From positions 372,001-436,000 of the forward strand of contig CAWGVO010000009.1 of assembly GCA_963826055.1 (NCBI GenBank): 64,000 nucleotides of DNA, in the 5' to 3' direction. Positions 61,432 to 64,000 of this stretch are shown in pieces. The stretch comes from JBBDMC01 sp963826055. GTDB taxonomy: Bacteria > Pseudomonadota > Alphaproteobacteria > Rhizobiales > Kaistiaceae. The translations under genes were made by a program, and so were the position numbers. The notes below the pieces were generated by a model. That model was not told the DNA's origin, made no database searches, and saw only the letters and a list, made by a program, of their open reading frames with translations. Position 1 is the first letter of the stretch. Every line of letters begins with the position of its first letter.

Positions 61432-62939
61432 CAGCCGAGCCCGAGCTTGGCGGCGAGCCCGATCCGTTGCAGCTTGCCGGTCGCCCCCTTGGGAATCTCG
61501 TCGAGCATCAACACCCGCCGCGGCACCTTGAAGTCGGCGAGGCGCTGGGCCACGAAGTCGCGGATGTCGCGCTCGCTCGCCTCCATGCCTTCGCGCAGCA
61601 CCACCGCCGCCGCCACCTCCTCGCCGAGCTTTTCATGCGGCATGGCGAAGGTGACGACCTGCGCCACCGCCGGATGGTCCATGATCACCTCGTCGACCTC
61701 GCGCGGCGATATCTTCTCGCCGCCGCGGTTGATGATCTCCTTGAGCCTGCCCGTGACGCGGACATAGCCATCGGCATCCATGGTGCCCTGGTCGCCGGTG
61801 TGGAACCAGCCGTGCGCGAAAGCCTCGGCGTTTGCGGCCGGGTTGTTCTCGTAGCCGGCGGTGACGTTCGGTCCGCGGATGACGATCTCGCCCACCTCGC
61901 CGGTGGCGACGAAGCTTCCGTTCGTTGCCATGATCGTCACCTCTGGTCCGGCGGCGACGCCGACGCTGCCGGGCTTCCTGACCCCGGGAGGCAGCAGGTT
62001 CGACGCCATCTGATGACTCGCCTCGGTCATCCCGTATGATTCGATCACCGGGCAGCCGAACGTCGCCTCCAGTTCGGTCATCACCTGCGGCGGCAGCGAC
62101 GACGACGACGAACGGATGAAGCGCAGCCGGTTGGTGGCGAGCGCGTCCTGGTTGCGGGCGGCGCGGGCGAGGATCGCCTGGTGCATGGTCGGCACCGCCG
62201 TCGTCCAGGTCGGCGATGCCTCGACCAGCCACTGGAAATATCGCAGCGCGTTGAATCCCGGCGTGCAGAACACCGCACCCCCCGCTGCCAGCGACGACAG
62301 CACCGCCGCCACGAGCCCGTGGATGTGGAACAGCGGCATGATGTTGAGGCAGCGGTCGTCCGCAGTGAGCTTCAGTGTCGTGCCGATGTGTTTCGCCGAA
62401 GCCGCGAGGTTGGCGTGAGTCAGCGGCACCAGCTTCGGCCGCGACGTCGTCCCCGATGTGTGGAGCATGAGTGCGATGTCGCTCGGCTCGGCAAGCCCCG
62501 ATGACGCAGCCGATCCGGCCGCCTCGCCGGCGATGCTTAAGTTGCCTGCCGGGCCGCCTTCGTCGACCGCGAGCCTCAGCACGTTGATGCCGCGCCGCTC
62601 CGCTACCGTCACCGCCGGGCCGGTCTCGCCTTCGGCCACCAGAATGGCCCTTGCGCCGATATCGCCCAGGTAGAAATCAAGCTCGTCCTCGCGATAGGCG
62701 GGGTTGAGCGGCGCCGTCGTCGCCGCGGCCGCGACCGACAGGAACGCCGTCGCCATCTCCGGCCCGTTGGCAAGCACGATCGCCACGCGATCGCCGCGTC
62801 CGATGCCCAGTTGGTTCAGCCGCTCGATCGTCTCATGCATTTGTCGTCGCAGGCCGCCGTGGGTGAGGGGAGGGCGGCCCGGCGCCAGAATCGCCGGCGC
62901 CTCGTCGTTGCCGGCCGCTATCGCTTCAATGATGGTCAC
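61431..62939 (-). CDS. Acyl-CoA synthetase, oxalyl-CoA-synthetase (AAE3/Pcs60)-like
   Basis: AMP-forming ligase of 502 residues, intact. LMLHTSGTTSRPKLVPLTH is the P-loop, with the Thr-Ser-Arg variant seen in the AAE3/Pcs60 oxalate-CoA ligases. ESYGMTEASHQMASN and LLPPGVRKPGSVG also match that group. HTGDQGTMD, GRLKEIINRGGEKISP and the catalytic Lys in PKGATGKLQR are present. Oxalate is therefore the best guess for substrate; other small dicarboxylates remain possible. It is coupled to the ketopantoate-reductase-like gene. The divergent PFK gene starts 100 bases away. Confidence 0.75.
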   Translation of the reverse strand: MTIIEAIAAGNDEAPAILAPGRPPLTHGGLRRQMHETIERLNQLGIGRGDRVAIVLANGPEMATAFLSVAAAATTAPLNPAYREDELDFYLGDIGARAILVAEGETGPAVTVAERRGINVLRLAVDEGGPAGNLSIAGEAAGSAASSGLAEPSDIALMLHTSGTTSRPKLVPLTHANLAASAKHIGTTLKLTADDRCLNIMPLFHIHGLVAAVLSSLAAGGAVFCTPGFNALRYFQWLVEASPTWTTAVPTMHQAILARAARNQDALATNRLRFIRSSSSSLPPQVMTELEATFGCPVIESYGMTEASHQMASNLLPPGVRKPGSVGVAAGPEVTIMATNGSFVATGEVGEIVIRGPNVTAGYENNPAANAEAFAHGWFHTGDQGTMDADGYVRVTGRLKEIINRGGEKISPREVDEVIMDHPAVAQVVTFAMPHEKLGEEVAAAVVLREGMEASERDIRDFVAQRLADFKVPRRVLMLDEIPKGATGKLQRIGLAAKLGLG

Positions 62940-63039
62940 AAGACTGATCCGTTTCGTTCAAACACCGCCGGTGCAATAGTGGCCGCGCCCGGCGAGGGCA
63001 AGCCCATGCGGTCCCGGCCGGCCGACGAAAGGAATATTC

Positions 63040-64000
63040 ATGGCACAGGTCTTCGTCATCGCGCAGGGCGGCGGCCCCACCGCCGTCATCAACCAGACGT
63101 TGGTCGGCGCGGCCCTCGCCGCGCGCCGCCGCCACAAGGATGCACGCGTGCTGGGCGCCCGCTTCGGGGTACGCGGCGTCGCCAAGGGCGATTTCATCGA
63201 CCTCGGCGCCCTCTCCGAGGAGGACCTTCGCGCCGTCGCCGCCACCCCCGGTTCGGCCCTTGGCTCCACCCGCGACAAGCCGGACGCCGCCTATTGCGGG
63301 CGCATCCTGTCGGGTCTCCGCGCCGCCGGTGCCGATGCCTTCATCTACATCGGCGGCAACGACACCGCTGGCACCCTTCAGGTGCTCCACACCGAGGCCG
63401 GTGGCGAAATCGCCCTCGTCCACGCGCCGAAGACCATCGACAACGATCTGGTCGAAAACGACCACACCCCGGGCTTCATCTCGGCAGCCCTGTTCGTCGC
63501 CGAGGCGTTCGTCAGCATCGACCTCGACTTCCGCGCGCTCCCCGGCATCTACGTCGGCATCGTCATGGGCCGCCACGCCGGGTTCCTCACCGCTTCGGCT
63601 GCTGCCTGGCGCCGCGACGAGAGCGACGGACCGCATCTCGTCTACGTGCCCGAGGTGCCGTTCTCGGTCGACAAGCTGGTTGCCGACATCCGCACGGCGT
63701 TCGCGCGCTTCGGCCGGTGCGTCGTCGCCATGTCGGAGGGTGTCACCACGGAAGGTGGCGGCGCGCTTGCCGAGAGCCTGATCCCGCAGAGCCGCCTGGA
63801 GCGCGATGCCCACGGCAACGTCCAGCTCTCCGGCGGCGACCTCGGCCTCACCCTGCAGGAGCGGTTGAAGCAGGAGTTTCCCAAGGTGCGCGCCCGCGTC
63901 GACACCTTCGGCTACCTGCCGCGCGGCTTCATCGGCGCCATCAGCGAGCGCGACCGGCAGGAGGCCTTCGACGTCGGCGCCTACGCCGTCGAGGCGTGCG
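63040..64000 (+). CDS. Pyrophosphate-type 6-phosphofructokinase, 3' end outside the window
   Basis: First 320 residues. It starts MAQVFVIAQGGGPTAVIN after a good AAAGGAA site. The motif IYIGGNDTAGT has Asp where ATP-PFK has the second Gly of GGDGS, and HAPKTIDNDL has Lys instead of Gly before TIDND. Both changes mark PPi-dependent enzymes, as does the absence of a typical ATP-binding loop. VMGRHAGFL is the substrate-binding loop. PPi-PFK works in both directions and can act on sedoheptulose phosphates in C1 and CO2-fixing bacteria, which would suit the cbb neighbourhood. No stop is reached at base 64000. Confidence 0.9.
   Translation, partial: MAQVFVIAQGGGPTAVINQTLVGAALAARRRHKDARVLGARFGVRGVAKGDFIDLGALSEEDLRAVAATPGSALGSTRDKPDAAYCGRILSGLRAAGADAFIYIGGNDTAGTLQVLHTEAGGEIALVHAPKTIDNDLVENDHTPGFISAALFVAEAFVSIDLDFRALPGIYVGIVMGRHAGFLTASAAAWRRDESDGPHLVYVPEVPFSVDKLVADIRTAFARFGRCVVAMSEGVTTEGGGALAESLIPQSRLERDAHGNVQLSGGDLGLTLQERLKQEFPKVRARVDTFGYLPRGFIGAISERDRQEAFDVGAYAVEAC

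Overview
The window is a GC-rich chromosomal segment packed with metabolic genes. It looks like a chromosome from an alphaproteobacterium of the Hyphomicrobiales/Rhodobacterales type. The signs are many solute-binding-protein ABC operons, a form IC (red-type) RuBisCO operon with CbbX and a divergent CbbR, a GlgE-TreS-maltokinase glycogen module, and glpDK. No tRNA, rRNA, insertion sequence, prophage or CRISPR array was seen.

Layout. 1-2549: end of a sugar isomerase, a Gfo/Idh/MocA oxidoreductase and a two-domain VOC (extradiol-dioxygenase-like) protein. 2553-5645 (-): glpD-glpK. 5830-8665 (+): FrcBAC/RbsB-like sugar ABC transporter. 8662-13226 (-): araD-araB-galK-galT, divergent from araA (13387-14895) across a short region with a palindrome. 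14948-17381: tandem universal-stress protein and a divergent DHA2-type MFS exporter. 17508-22156 (+): branched-chain amino-acid-type ABC operon (H-M-G-F-binding protein). 22337-23443: pair of short chromate-transporter halves. 23479-28065 (-): a second Liv-type ABC operon. 28378-35688: a large exported beta-rich protein, an overlapping fibronectin-III protein, and a convergent single-pass Pro/Ala-rich membrane protein. 35918-38022: a small basic protein and an acetolactate-synthase-like ThDP enzyme. 38195-44129: BMP-type nucleoside ABC transporter fused by overlaps to a cytosine deaminase gene. 44202-53816: glgE-treS-maltokinase-glgB-glgX. 53830-60449: cbbR, then cbbF-cbbP-cbbL-cbbS-cbbX-cbbE (Calvin cycle). 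60455-62939 (-): oxalyl-CoA-synthetase-like ligase and a ketopantoate-reductase-family gene. 63040-end: PPi-type phosphofructokinase.

How it works together: the cell scavenges sugars (arabinose, galactose, glycerol, an unknown CUT2 sugar), amino acids and nucleosides, can fix CO2 by the Calvin cycle, and stores carbon as alpha-glucan. The storage genes lie directly beside the carbon-fixation genes.

Quality warning. At least fourteen sites in otherwise conserved genes need the removal of exactly one base to restore the family reading frame: glpK, glpD, araB (2), livH, the giant exported protein, the ThDP enzyme, glgX, cbbR, cbbF, cbbX, rpe, the ketopantoate-reductase-like gene (2), and probably glgB. 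All are in the same +1 direction. This looks like insertion-type sequencing or assembly error rather than decay. It creates false truncations, false C-terminal tails and false fusions (LivH-LivM, CbbX-Rpe), and it splits the giant exported protein. For these genes I give the span of the restored frame.

The best candidate for something undescribed is the 28378-35688 envelope locus. I cannot assign it a function.
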